A stretch of DNA of 33,999 nt, taken from assembly GCA_028097405.1 (NCBI GenBank), contig JAOHEK010000030.1, positions 1 through 33,999 of the forward strand. The letters are read 5' to 3'. The translations under genes and the position numbers were made by a program. Origin of the DNA: Paracoccaceae bacterium (GTDB lineage: Bacteria > Pseudomonadota > Alphaproteobacteria > Rhodobacterales > Rhodobacteraceae). Numbering within the stretch: the first letter of the stretch is position 1; every line of letters starts with the position of its first letter. Positions 7,641 to 16,126 of this stretch are shown here, one piece after another. The notes under the pieces are model-generated. The model searched no databases. It worked only from the letters and a program-made list of their open reading frames with translations, and was not told the DNA's origin.

Positions 7641-8371
7641 GCAACCATCCCCTCAACATTGCCTTTGTCGTTCCCACGAGCGGGCCTGCCAAACTTGTCA
7701 TCAAACAGGTAGTGCGATTGCAATTCTGTGAACCGACGCGTCCGGACACGGGTGCGGTCACCCAAAATCCGCGCCACGGCGATCTTGGTATTATCGTAGA
7801 GAATGGATTGGGGAATGCCGCCGAAGAAAACAAAGGCGGACACGTGGCCATCGCAAAACGCCTCGGTCGTCTCAGCCGGATATCCCTTCACAAACACCGC
7901 ATCAGAATGCGGCAAGCTCATCACAAAGAAGTGGATTTTGCGTTCTACGCCACCAATCACACCCAGCGTCTCGCCAAAGTCTACCTGTGCATGGCCCGGC
8001 CGATGCGACAACGGCACAAACACCTCTTTGGTGCGCCGTTTTTGCTCGCGCACGTAATAGGTCACCGTGGTCAGACTGCCTGCGTATCCGTGCTCGTCGC
8101 GCAACCGCTCAAAGATACGTTTAGCCGTGTGGCGCTGCTTTTTGATCAGGGCTTTATCTGTGCGCAAAATCTCATCAATGACACCAACATAACCATCAAG
8201 CGTTGGTCGCTGTGGAGCTTCTGAACGGCGATACCCTGGCGGCTGAGCATGACGCAGCATCTTCGCTATCGTCTTGCGGTCCTTGTTGAAATAACGGGCC
8301 GCCGCACGAACAGACATCCCGTCTTTCAAACAAGCACGGCGCACACGACTATAAATATCCACAGAATACAT
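7641..8371 (-). pseudogene. istA: IS21-family transposase IstA, 3'-truncated
   Basis: From ATG 8371 the protein starts MYSVDIYSRVRRACLKDG with a helix-turn-helix (MSVRAAARYFNKDRKTIAKML). It continues into the rve core, with catalytic aspartates in HAQVDFGE and SILYDNTK, and ends just after GNDKGNVEGMV, which contains the expected glutamate. About residue 243 the frame leaves IstA sequence and runs into antisense IS3 DNA. The C-terminal third and the ATPase partner istB are absent, so it is almost certainly inactive. Confidence 0.85.
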
Positions 8372-8404
8372 CTCCCGCCCTCCGATAACTCGAAGGACAC
8401 AAAC

Positions 8405-8470
8405 TGGCGGACTTTTACTCCGCTACAACTGCATCTCGCAGCCGCTTCTGTGGCCCATTATTGCTCCGCT
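8405..8470 (+). repeat. Two 20-bp imperfect direct repeats at the IS21 end
   Basis: TGGCGGACTTTTACTCCGCT (8405-8424) and TGGCCCATTATTGCTCCGCT (8451-8470) match at 15 of 20 positions. They are probably internal transposase-binding repeats of the IS21 terminus. The 8480-8598 stretch beyond the end contains nothing I recognise. Confidence 0.5.
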
Positions 8471-8598
8471 TTTTACACATGGATATATGTGCCCAATGTA
8501 CGATAATGTGGGCCATTATCGTTACCGTCGAGCGGATCGCGACCATTCGACTTATGGCTATGATAACCAGTTCACATCGTTACCATTTTTCTTGGTAA

Positions 8599-8916
8599 TC
8601 AGTAGGGACAATCTGGCGAAGGTCGAAGTACGCCTTCAACAATCGTTCTTCCATGAGCCACATCGCCACCTTTTTCTGTCAATTCGAGCACCGTGCAAAC
8701 ATCAACGGTATGGGTTCTGATAAGCGCAAGACGCTCCAGATCCTCTATCGATATGCATAATTCCTCATGAGTTGAAACGAGCGCAATCGTTCGGAGCCAA
8801 TCCAACATCACTGCATCGTTCAATGTGTAGCCGGCCTCTCGGTCCAGTGTTCTTAGCATTGCAAGCGCACGGTGTTTGCGCTTCAGGTCATCAAGTTCAC
8901 TCAGGGAATTGCGCAA
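8599..8916 (-). CDS. Mu-like-phage-type winged-helix protein (VpaChn25_0724-like)
   Basis: A 105-residue protein whose C-terminal half (LELTEKGGDVAHGRTIVEGV then LRPSP) closely resembles the small ArsR-like wHTH family VpaChn25_0724 found in transposable Mu-like phages. The match is from memory of the family pattern. It begins with TTG at 8916, two codons past the upstream gene's stop, with an in-frame TAG directly before it and only a weak ribosome-binding site. Translation may depend on coupling to the 8928-9557 gene, or the 5' end may be eroded. It is the last gene of the AbiE operon direction. It could be a phage relic or a regulator acquired by the AbiE locus. Confidence 0.55.
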   Translation of the reverse strand: MRNSLSELDDLKRKHRALAMLRTLDREAGYTLNDAVMLDWLRTIALVSTHEELCISIEDLERLALIRTHTVDVCTVLELTEKGGDVAHGRTIVEGVLRPSPDCPY

Positions 8917-8927
8917 CTAATTCACTT

Positions 8928-9557
8928 TCAAGCTTCTGATGCCGATATATTGCGAGAATTCAGGCTCAACTCATCTTCAAGGAAATCCACCACTTCGAGC
9001 ATCGCTTCCAGAAACTTGAAGACGTCAATTGAGGCTGACCATTTCGACCGCCCTTTCGTGCCCTCGAGTTCAATTTCCCCTGTCATGAAGTAAACACCTT
9101 CGTCCCTAGGCTGAGATCCATTGTCGTAGACCGGTCGAAAGTCAGTCGTGTGGATGATTTTGTTGCAACACTCCCGCAGCGTATCTGGTATTCTTTTCCC
9201 GTCGTATACAGTCAAGAAGCTCTCGTGGGTCTGATGCTGCTTTCTCCTGAACGTGTCAAAATCAGGGTGGTCTTCGAACTGATCGTCAAGCGTTCGATAT
9301 GACACCGCAAGTTGAAGGAGAATGCTCGACAACCTGTCTTCGGCAACGTTTAGATGGCAATTGACCAGAAGTGGATATGACCAGGCGGGCTCTTCTGCTA
9401 ATTCTTCAAGATCGGAGTTCCAGAACGTCTCAAGGCCGCGCGTGGTCATGATAATTTCGAAGCCGTCGCGGCATGCGGCTTCAATGTATCGGCAATCGAA
9501 AGCCAACGGTTTCACGAAGGGATGATGATAGGGATTTTCTGTGGGTGACCGCGTCAT
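8928..9557 (-). CDS. Hypothetical protein in the AbiE operon
   Basis: A 209-residue acidic, soluble protein, not recognised. It has no signal peptide, membrane segment or obvious catalytic motif. Its start codon overlaps the abiEii stop as ATGA (9554-9557), so it is translated together with the toxin gene. Visible features are a histidine-rich N-terminus (ENPYHHPFVKP), several aromatic residues, and a KIIHTTDFRPVYD segment near the middle. The tight overlap suggests a function in the same system, perhaps an accessory or immunity-related protein, but nothing in the sequence proves this. Confidence 0.75.
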   Translation of the reverse strand: MTRSPTENPYHHPFVKPLAFDCRYIEAACRDGFEIIMTTRGLETFWNSDLEELAEEPAWSYPLLVNCHLNVAEDRLSSILLQLAVSYRTLDDQFEDHPDFDTFRRKQHQTHESFLTVYDGKRIPDTLRECCNKIIHTTDFRPVYDNGSQPRDEGVYFMTGEIELEGTKGRSKWSASIDVFKFLEAMLEVVDFLEDELSLNSRNISASEA

Positions 9558-10582
9558 TTGGTGGAACCAGAATTGATACGTTCTTGAAGGATCGAGAGTC
9601 GATCCATCATAAGTTCAAAATTTACTGCATCCACCTGAAGCAGACCGGCATCGATCATCTGCTGATAATCGTGCGCTAAAGCTTTGCGGGCTTCTCCCGA
9701 CGGGATAAGACTTAATGATCCCGAAACTGCTTTGGCGTAATCGATCACGTTACCTAACTTATCGTTTTCACGAAAAAAGTGCCGCTTGTGCGTCCCGACG
9801 TCCAAGGCAAGACTTCGATCTGAAATCGCCGTCGCTGCAATGCCGGCCCGGTCAAGGCAATCGAGGTCGTACCAGTGACGCGCGTAGCGGTCGCCCCCGC
9901 GAAAGGCCCCTCTTAAACAATATGCGTGGATCGCGGTGGCTTTTTCCCAAAATGTACGCTCCGCACGCATCACGCGCGGATGGGCGATTGGTGTCAGCAG
10001 GTCTGGCAGGGCTTCAGAAATATCACAGACGATTTTGCGATGTTCGGCCGGCTCGCCCGTCGATCGAGCACCGAATTCCAAGAGTACTGCCGGACGAACG
10101 TAACCTGTACCATTTCGAACCGCTTCATACTCTAAGACGATGTTGTCATCTTCCAATTTGAGCTTTGCATCAACGCCGACCTCTTCAATCTTGCCGGACA
10201 GTATTTGGAACGGCTGGTTCTCGATCCATTCTGCGAGGCGCGCTCGAACAATATCTGTCCATTTTCTCGCTTGTGAACGGCTGGATGGGTAGGGATTGTC
10301 TGGATCATCGATCAGTTCGGGAATGATTTCCCTGATATCATACGTCAAATCAACATCTTCAGAAAACCGGTCGATGGCCCGGTAGGCTTTCGATAACGAG
10401 GTCCCGCCTTTGAAGACAAGATGCTCTCCAATAGGGCTGTCAAAGAGAGCATCAAGCGCCCAGACGACCCAAATGTCTTTCTCAAGCAGATCCGCTGGCC
10501 GCCCCAAACTGGTGGCAGCGGCTTCCAAAGCGTCGATCTTGTCGCTCACCGAGAGCCCGAAGTAGGTCATATTTGAGCTCAT
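9554..10582 (-). CDS. abiEii: AbiEii-type nucleotidyltransferase toxin
   Basis: Toxin component of a type IV toxin-antitoxin/abortive-infection system. Family members are DNA-polymerase-beta-like nucleotidyltransferases; some are shown to modify tRNA 3' ends. From ATG 10582 (342 residues) the signature is visible at about residues 58-78: KGGTSLSKAY, then RFSEDVDLT, giving the GG(T/S) loop and the D76/D78 metal ligands. A longer frame begins at 10630, but the ATG at 10582 overlaps the abiEi stop as ATGA, which fixes the start by coupling. It is the second gene of the operon driven from 11205-11233. C-terminal sequence TFWEKATAIHAYCLRG fits the family. Confidence 0.88.
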   Translation of the reverse strand: MSSNMTYFGLSVSDKIDALEAAATSLGRPADLLEKDIWVVWALDALFDSPIGEHLVFKGGTSLSKAYRAIDRFSEDVDLTYDIREIIPELIDDPDNPYPSSRSQARKWTDIVRARLAEWIENQPFQILSGKIEEVGVDAKLKLEDDNIVLEYEAVRNGTGYVRPAVLLEFGARSTGEPAEHRKIVCDISEALPDLLTPIAHPRVMRAERTFWEKATAIHAYCLRGAFRGGDRYARHWYDLDCLDRAGIAATAISDRSLALDVGTHKRHFFRENDKLGNVIDYAKAVSGSLSLIPSGEARKALAHDYQQMIDAGLLQVDAVNFELMMDRLSILQERINSGSTK

Positions 10583-11184
10583 GAAGCGTTGGTAGAAACG
10601 GCAAGAGCACTCAGCTCTTTCGCCATCCAAGTCGGCGCATTGGCGCGTAAACCGAAGAGCTCCCTCTGCTCTTCTTCGTTGAGCCGCAGCTTGATCTTGT
10701 TCATTGCCTCACGCGCCTCCGACTGCCCGAAATAAGCAAGAGCGCGAAACGCGTGTCCGGCCTTGCTGTTTGGGGCACGAAGCTGCCAGTTCGGAACATG
10801 TCTAAGTTCGACCTTTTGCGCCCCCAACTTCAAATGCCGACTGGGACCGGATGTCCAGAAGACCTGACGTGATGGATTCTGCGTAGATAGCCCCAGTAAA
10901 TTGGCGGCGGCAGCACCACTGATCGATACGCGCTCCCCCGTCGTTTTGGCGATGCTCTCAACAACGATACTGGCCGAGGGCGCACGCTCGCCAAACCGGG
11001 TCTTGACTGACAAGGCGAACAGTCCGCGCCTAACGCGCAAAAGCTCTCTGCGCCTGACGAGGCGCGACAGCGCTTGGTCCACCGCTGCCCTCTCACCAAG
11101 ATGCAACAACTCCTTTGCCGACAAGGTTGCGCCTTCCGGCAAAGCCTCTGCATAGGCCCTGATCGCTTGTGATGTGGTGGTCAT
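10579..11184 (-). CDS. abiEi: AbiEi-type antitoxin / DUF6088 family transcriptional regulator
   Basis: Partner and autorepressor of the AbiEii toxin. The 201-residue protein has an N-terminal winged helix (about residues 1-70, SAKELLHLGERAAVDQALSR then LVRRRELLRVRRGLFA) and a C-terminal antitoxin domain. The frame extends to a TTG at 11190, but ATG 11184 has AGGAG six bases upstream and is the better start. AbiEi proteins studied elsewhere bind inverted repeats in their own promoter; here an eight-bp inverted repeat sits across the core promoter. The stop overlaps abiEii by ATGA. I recognise the sequence as DUF6088, which clusters with AbiEi; it could be named either way. Confidence 0.82.
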   Translation of the reverse strand: MTTTSQAIRAYAEALPEGATLSAKELLHLGERAAVDQALSRLVRRRELLRVRRGLFALSVKTRFGERAPSASIVVESIAKTTGERVSISGAAAANLLGLSTQNPSRQVFWTSGPSRHLKLGAQKVELRHVPNWQLRAPNSKAGHAFRALAYFGQSEAREAMNKIKLRLNEEEQRELFGLRANAPTWMAKELSALAVSTNAS

Positions 11185-11195
11185 GCTCAACTCCT

Positions 11196-11227
11196 ACTGT
11201 CAGATATATAGCTTGTTTTCTGACAGT
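11196..11227. promoter_or_regulatory. Inverted-repeat operator of the abiE operon
   Basis: ACTGTCAG (11196-11203) and CTGACAGT (11220-11227) form perfect eight-bp arms around a 16-bp spacer. One arm lies next to the -10 box and the other touches the -35 box. Binding there would block the promoter, as expected for autorepression by AbiEi. Confidence 0.65.
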
Positions 11228-11233
11228 TTACAA
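11205..11233 (-). promoter_or_regulatory. Sigma-70-type promoter of the abiE operon
   Basis: On the minus strand TTGTAA (11228-11233) and TATATA (11205-11210) are separated by exactly 17 bp. They lie 20 to 50 bp upstream of the abiEi start. The inverted repeat 11196-11227 overlaps both boxes. Confidence 0.65.
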
Positions 11234-11315
11234 GGCAGAAGCGCACAAAGGGTGCGCCAAGGCGAGGCAGAATATCTTAGGTAACAAACTGGTTTGAGGC
11301 AATTTTCGACGGCAA

Positions 11316-12119
11316 ATGAACATCGACCCATTACAAAAACGCAAGATCAGCGGTGATCTCTATACGCGGCGATCAATCACAACCAAGTTCATCAAAGAGA
11401 GCCTTGATTGGTCCTTCGATGAGCTAATTGATCGCGCGTCGTTAAGGGATCGTCGGCATAGCGACTATATCCCCTCCGAAGTGCTTGTCTATTATTTGCG
11501 CCAGACGAAATCAGACAACGCGGACGGTCGTTTCATTCGGCTCTACGATATTTTGCGCGATCGGGTCGAAGCTGCCTGCCCACGAGCAAGCCGCCATGTT
11601 GGCGACAAAATCCATGAAGACACACGCCTCGCTGAAATCCGCGATGCGACAGTAAATCATGTCACCGAGCTGATGTTCACCGATAGGCAGAACTATGACG
11701 AGCAACTCGATATCTACGAGGTCGTCTTCGACAAAGCGGTGCGGTCGGCGCACATCACGAAGCTCCGCAAGGTTAATCGTCGGGAAAACGCAAGTGAGGA
11801 CGTCGAGGACGCGGTCACTGGCGAAGTGCGTGCCGTCGTCGAAGCGGCATTAGAACGCTATAAAAAGGGTGACCTCACAGCTGAGGAAGATCTTGATTAC
11901 CGGATTCATGTGCGCCGTGCGATTAACGCATTACCGACAGACGAACGAGAGGTGATTGATTTGATACTCGCAGACATTCCAATTGAAACGAACAAAGATG
12001 GCGAACGCTCGATGACGGAGATTCTAGGCTGCGTGGAGAAAACTGTACGCAACCGGCGCGATCGAGCTTTTGCGAAAATCCGGCAAGCACTGGCGCTGGA
12101 GGTAGATAATGGCAAATAG
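11316..12119 (+). CDS. Sigma-70-like RNA polymerase sigma factor
   Basis: A 267-residue protein whose C-terminal part looks like sigma region 4: RAINALPTDEREVIDLILAD near residues 202-221, then a recognition-helix-like stretch MTEILGCVEKTVRNRRDRAFAKIRQAL. The ALPxxEREV pattern followed by xTVRNRRxRAxxKIRxxL is typical of sigma factors that bind the -35 element. The N-terminal half is too divergent for me to place region 2 with certainty. The ribosome-binding site before ATG 11316 is weak. It overlaps the next gene by 11 bases. It may redirect polymerase to defence promoters or act as a DNA-binding regulator using a sigma fold. Confidence 0.65.
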   Translation: MNIDPLQKRKISGDLYTRRSITTKFIKESLDWSFDELIDRASLRDRRHSDYIPSEVLVYYLRQTKSDNADGRFIRLYDILRDRVEAACPRASRHVGDKIHEDTRLAEIRDATVNHVTELMFTDRQNYDEQLDIYEVVFDKAVRSAHITKLRKVNRRENASEDVEDAVTGEVRAVVEAALERYKKGDLTAEEDLDYRIHVRRAINALPTDEREVIDLILADIPIETNKDGERSMTEILGCVEKTVRNRRDRAFAKIRQALALEVDNGK

Positions 12120-12657
12120 AGATGATGTTCTTAACGACTTCACAATCGAAGAGGAGTTGTCGCCTGAAACGCTGAAAGTGTATCTCCAACGCTATCCAGA
12201 ATACACCCAAGACCTCCTCGCGCTGTTCAACGAACTTTCCATGAACGATCTGGAGGTTGCAGAGGCGAGCCTTCCGCTTGAGACCAAGGCCATGAGCATG
12301 GAGATTCTGCGCGTTCAACTTGTCCGGCAAACACTGTTTGGCAGCGGTGTAAGAGAATTCTCGCGTGACCTTGGCCTTCCCCGAGGCTTTTTTACCGGTC
12401 TGAACGCTGACATCGTACATCTTGCCTCGATGCCAATGGGGCTGTTGAAGGCGCTGGCAAAAAAGCTGGATGTGCACATTCAAGACGTCATCAGCGGCAT
12501 GCAGCAAGGAGATGGGCAGGCCATTGCGATGAAGTCCGATGGGAAACCAAGTAATGCGGCGCCTATCGGATTCGAGACCTATGTCGAACATGCTGATTTG
12601 ACCGAGGAGGAGCGGCGCGCGTTAAAGATGTTGCTCGCGGACGATGGATCGGATTGA
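12109..12657 (+). CDS. Regulator-like protein between sigma factor and ImmA-helicase (candidate anti-sigma or repressor)
   Basis: A 182-residue soluble protein, not firmly recognised. It has a perfect GGAGGT five bases before ATG 12109, inside the end of the sigma-like gene, and overlaps the following gene by 14 bases. The middle region [20 protein letters not shown] then [20 protein letters not shown] resembles the second half of an XRE-type helix-turn-helix domain. The N-terminal segment [20 protein letters not shown] then LALFNELS is amphipathic and could be a partner-binding helix pair. ImmA/IrrE peptidases usually cleave a repressor encoded beside them, so this protein is the natural candidate substrate; sequestering the sigma factor is an inferred second role. 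Confidence 0.7.
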   Translation: MANRDDVLNDFTIEEELSPETLKVYLQRYPEYTQDLLALFNELSMNDLEVAEASLPLETKAMSMEILRVQLVRQTLFGSGVREFSRDLGLPRGFFTGLNADIVHLASMPMGLLKALAKKLDVHIQDVISGMQQGDGQAIAMKSDGKPSNAAPIGFETYVEHADLTEEERRALKMLLADDGSD

Positions 12658-15600
12658 AACTATAAGAGCGTGCGCGGCTGACCTTCACGCGCAGTGTCGA
12701 GAGAAAGGTGGCGACCCAAGCCGCCCCTATGAGTTTGCGCTTTGCGAAGCCAAACGAGGCGATCTGGAAGTCCGAAAACGCCCTGCAGGTCATCCGCAGC
12801 TTAAAGGCGGGCGGGCTGTTCTTCAGAAAACGTCCGCAACCATTCTGCATGAAGACACCGGGAACGCGTTTCTCGATGCATTTTTGGTCGCACATGAGAT
12901 TGGACACCACGAGTTTGGCGGAGAGGTGGACATTCCGCCAACCATGGAGATCGATCCCGCGCGTTCCGCAGATCCATCATCGGTGGGTGCCGACCGTGTA
13001 GTCGACTACAGCAATCGTGCGCGCGAGGAGGTCCAAATGGATCTGTTTGCACGCGAATTCCTGTTTCCGCGTGGATTGGCCTGGTCATGGCATGTTGACG
13101 AGGGTTTGAGCGCTGAAGAGATTGCCAAACGGCTTGGGGCACCCTACCCGATGGTGGCGGTCCAACTGTTCGACGCGCTTCTTCTTCCGCCGATTGAACC
13201 TGACAAAGATACGGTATCACCGCCAAAGCCTTTAAACGAAGAACAAAAGCTGGCGGCAGAACACGAGGGAAAAGCTCTACTTTTGAAGGCCGGGCCAGGA
13301 ACTGGAAAGACGCAAACGCTGGTCGGCAGATTGTCCGTTCTAAACAACCGCAGCGTCGAGCCCGAGAGCATTCTGCTTCTGACCTTCTCGAACAAGGCCG
13401 CCGGTGAAATGACGGATCGCGCAATGTTTGCCTGGCCAGAAGCGGCTGGGTCCGCATGGATCGGGACGTTTCATTCCTTCGGGCTCGATCTTCTACGACG
13501 GTTCCACGACCGCGCAAACTTGCCTCCAGATCCACGTCTGATCGATGCGACCGAAGCGATTGCGCTTCTCGAAGACGAGTTTCCGCGCCTGAGGCTTAAG
13601 CATTTCAACGATGTATGGGATCCGACCGACAACCTGCGCTCTATCCTGTCGGCGATCTCACGCGCGAAGGACGAGGTCGTCGACCAACATCGCTACCGTG
13701 CTCTTGCACAGCAGATGGCTGATGCGGCAGAAACGGAGGAAGACCAGATTGCCGCTGAGAAATGTCTCGAGATCGCGTCGGTCTACGATCTTTATGAACA
13801 ACTGAAGTTGGATCGCGGCGCGGTCGATTTTGGTGATCTCGTCGCGCGCCCGACGGCATTAGTCGAAGCCGATGAAGCCGTGCGCAAGGAGCTGCAGAAA
13901 CGGTATAAGCACGTTCTTGTGGACGAGTATCAGGATGTGAACCGCGCCAGCGTGCGGCTCTTGCGCGCTCTGAAACCAGATGGTGGCAACCTCTGGGTTG
14001 TGGGAGACGCCAAGCAATCCATCTACCGCTTCCGGGGCGCGTCGTCTTACAATATTGACCGGTTCGAGACAGATGACTTTCCCGGCGGAACTTCATTACA
14101 GCTCAGCACCAATTACCGCTCGTCCCAAGAAATCTGCGATGCATTCAGCACTTTTGCGACAACTCGAATGGAGGCCGGCGGTTTCCAGGCGAATGCGTTC
14201 AAGGGCAACAACGGTGCAGCGCCGTCTTTCCTCGCAGTGGAGTCGAAGGACCATGAAGTCGACGAAATAGCTTCCCGCATCACCGCCACCCGTGCTGAGA
14301 TGGGCTCGTTTCGTGATCAAGCGGTCATCTGCAAGGGAAATGCACGGTTGGCGGAGATCGCCGCTGGTTTGGAGGCCCTTGGAATCCCTGTACTGTTCCT
14401 CGGACCACTATTCGACCGACCGGAAATCAAGGAAGCGCTATCCCTCCTATCCCTCGTGGTCGATCCCAGGGCAATGGGCTTGACATGCGTTGCCTCGATG
14501 CGGCCTTTTCAAATGCCTATCGAAGACATCGCCCTGGCAATCGAGACTATCCGGGACACAAAGAAGCCCCTTCCTCTCGACTGGCGGACCATTTTGGAAG
14601 TGGCAGATGGGTTGAGCGAAAGTGGTCAAGCCTCGTTGAAAGCGCTTATCGACGCTTTCGACGGGATCGAGCCCACGGCGACCGCATGGCAGGTAATCAC
14701 AAAAATCTATTTGGACCGCACGCGTCTTGCGGCCGATATCGCAAAGCAGGCTCGAGATGGCAACGCTAACCCTGCGCTTGCCCTCTGGCAGTTCCAGAAC
14801 TTCCTGCGCTCCACTCTCCCAGAAAAATCAGGCTATCCAATCCGCGATCTTCTGGAACACATTCGACGCCTAGTGATCTTGTCAGATGAGCGGGATTTAC
14901 GCGATCTCCCAGGCGCGGCGCAAAGCATAGACGCCGTCCGCTTGATGACCATCCACGGCAGCAAGGGCCTTGAGTTCAAGAGCCTTCACCTGCCATCTCT
15001 GACAAGCGGCTCGATCCCACGCTCCGCCAATCAAAGCCGTGGCCTTGCTCCGCCAAATGGCATGATCGAGGGCGCGCCATTTCGTGGCAGCGAGGCGGTC
15101 AGTGCAGGCCATGATGAGGAGCAGCGGTGCTTGTTCTTCGTGGCATTGTCGCGCGCGGAAGATAGTCTGACTCTCTATGCGCCAAACAAGAAATCCAATG
15201 GGCACCGCCAAAGCCGATCAATCTTTGTCGATGATATTTCCGGCCAACTAACTGAACCGCAGCCAATTGCCGCCCCTACCAATTCTGTAGAAGAACCTGA
15301 ACGCTTCACGCTGAACGTTGATGGGATTGCGCGAGTGTCGCCTTCTCAACTTGCGACTTACGACAAATGTCCTCGGCGGTTTTTCTTTGCTCACGTGCTG
15401 CAAGTTGGGGGGCGGCGCATGGAGTCTGCACCCATGCGCATGCACAATGCTGTGCAGGCTGTTGTTGACGAGCTAACAGCTCGCCCTGCCGAGATGCCGG
15501 ACGAAACAGAGTTTCGGACGATCATCGAGGCTGCCTGGGTCGCTCATGGACCCACTGAACATGGCTACGCAGCTGAGTATCGGCAGATTTCCGACGAATT

Positions 15601-16057
15601 GTTGCAGTTCTTCTTCCAGCTTCGGCGAAGTGAGACTCGAAAGACCCCTCAATCCCTATCGCTTAGGTTTGAAGATGCCGAGATTGTCGTGTCGGCCCAT
15701 GAAGAGATCGAAACTGGTCACTCGACTGTGTTCCGACGTATCCGCACGGGACGCAAGACGAGTACAGCATTGGATGCGCTCGACGCCGCAGCTTTTCAGA
15801 TTGCGGCCGAAGGGCGTGGGGAGGCTGAATTCGTATATCTTACCGGTGGCGATCAGGACCGTCTGAACATGTCGGATCGTCAGATTGGGACCAGGAAGAA
15901 GAAAATCGCGGGCGCTGCGATCTCCATCGTTGAGGGAAGGTTTCCCCCAAACCGCAGTGATCGATGTGCAAGATGCCCCTACTTTTTCATCTGCAATTCG
16001 CCACCGTCCGGAACGCTGAGAAAAAAGATTGGATCTGGCTTACCGGATTCTTCCTGA
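12644..16057 (+). CDS. ImmA/IrrE metallopeptidase - UvrD/Rep helicase - AddB/Cas4-like nuclease-fold fusion
   Basis: A 1137-residue, three-part protein. Residues 1-185: ImmA/IrrE zinc peptidase with HEIGH (H84, E85, H88) and a third ligand at about E129. Residues about 197-880: superfamily 1A helicase with Walker A AGPGTGKT (K222), [17 protein letters not shown] (426-431), [32 protein letters not shown] and VALSRAED. Residues about 900-1137: AddB/Cas4-like domain beginning [15 protein letters not shown], with an iron-sulfur-type cysteine set C909, C1108, C1111 and C1117. The usual catalytic motifs of that domain (D, then DxK before TG) appear replaced by HEEIE and RIRTGR, so it may be a DNA-binding relic. 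Probable role: sensing unusual DNA ends and triggering proteolysis. Start at 12644 follows from overlap; its ribosome-binding site is poor. Confidence 0.88.
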   Translation: MDRIETIRACAADLHAQCREKGGDPSRPYEFALCEAKRGDLEVRKRPAGHPQLKGGRAVLQKTSATILHEDTGNAFLDAFLVAHEIGHHEFGGEVDIPPTMEIDPARSADPSSVGADRVVDYSNRAREEVQMDLFAREFLFPRGLAWSWHVDEGLSAEEIAKRLGAPYPMVAVQLFDALLLPPIEPDKDTVSPPKPLNEEQKLAAEHEGKALLLKAGPGTGKTQTLVGRLSVLNNRSVEPESILLLTFSNKAAGEMTDRAMFAWPEAAGSAWIGTFHSFGLDLLRRFHDRANLPPDPRLIDATEAIALLEDEFPRLRLKHFNDVWDPTDNLRSILSAISRAKDEVVDQHRYRALAQQMADAAETEEDQIAAEKCLEIASVYDLYEQLKLDRGAVDFGDLVARPTALVEADEAVRKELQKRYKHVLVDEYQDVNRASVRLLRALKPDGGNLWVVGDAKQSIYRFRGASSYNIDRFETDDFPGGTSLQLSTNYRSSQEICDAFSTFATTRMEAGGFQANAFKGNNGAAPSFLAVESKDHEVDEIASRITATRAEMGSFRDQAVICKGNARLAEIAAGLEALGIPVLFLGPLFDRPEIKEALSLLSLVVDPRAMGLTCVASMRPFQMPIEDIALAIETIRDTKKPLPLDWRTILEVADGLSESGQASLKALIDAFDGIEPTATAWQVITKIYLDRTRLAADIAKQARDGNANPALALWQFQNFLRSTLPEKSGYPIRDLLEHIRRLVILSDERDLRDLPGAAQSIDAVRLMTIHGSKGLEFKSLHLPSLTSGSIPRSANQSRGLAPPNGMIEGAPFRGSEAVSAGHDEEQRCLFFVALSRAEDSLTLYAPNKKSNGHRQSRSIFVDDISGQLTEPQPIAAPTNSVEEPERFTLNVDGIARVSPSQLATYDKCPRRFFFAHVLQVGGRRMESAPMRMHNAVQAVVDELTARPAEMPDETEFRTIIEAAWVAHGPTEHGYAAEYRQISDELLQFFFQLRRSETRKTPQSLSLRFEDAEIVVSAHEEIETGHSTVFRRIRTGRKTSTALDALDAAAFQIAAEGRGEAEFVYLTGGDQDRLNMSDRQIGTRKKKIAGAAISIVEGRFPPNRSDRCARCPYFFICNSPPSGTLRKKIGSGLPDSS

Positions 16058-16067
16058 CGCCGCGATT

Positions 16068-16119
16068 GTCCTTGTGAAGGCGCGGGCATGAGGCCCGTGA
16101 CCTCTAACAACATAAGGAC
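16068..16119 (+). promoter_or_regulatory. Structured leader upstream of the Ubl-E2 gene
   Basis: CGCGGGC (16081-16087) pairs with GCCCGTG (16093-16099) as a seven-bp GC-rich stem (one G-U) around loop ATGAG. Flanking it, GTCCTT (16068-16073) is complementary to AAGGAC (16114-16119), which holds the ribosome-binding site of ATG 16127. The outer pairing would hide that site. There is no T-run, so it is not an obvious terminator. A translational control role is inferred. Confidence 0.4.
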
Positions 16120-16126
16120 TACGACT

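Larger units (their letters stand above)
7641..8479 (-). mobile_element. IS21-family element remnant (left end plus istA 5' two thirds)
   Basis: It contains istA truncated at its 3' end and no istB. The outer end is placed at 8479, where the minus strand begins TGTGTAAAAAGC, 108 bp before istA. Two imperfect 20-bp direct repeats (8405-8424 and 8451-8470, 15 of 20 identical, both ending CTCCGCT) lie between this end and istA, as is usual for the multiple terminal repeats of IS21 elements. The inner edge is fused to the IS3 remnant near 7640. Confidence 0.7.

Noticed and set aside
11923-12591. 222-codon minus-strand frame antisense to the small regulator gene
   Set aside because: The plus-strand gene has a perfect ribosome-binding site and is coupled to both neighbours; the antisense frame has no such support.
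12801-13535. 244-codon minus-strand frame inside the ImmA-helicase gene
   Set aside because: It lies entirely antisense to well-conserved peptidase and helicase motifs and has the arginine-rich composition of a shadow frame.
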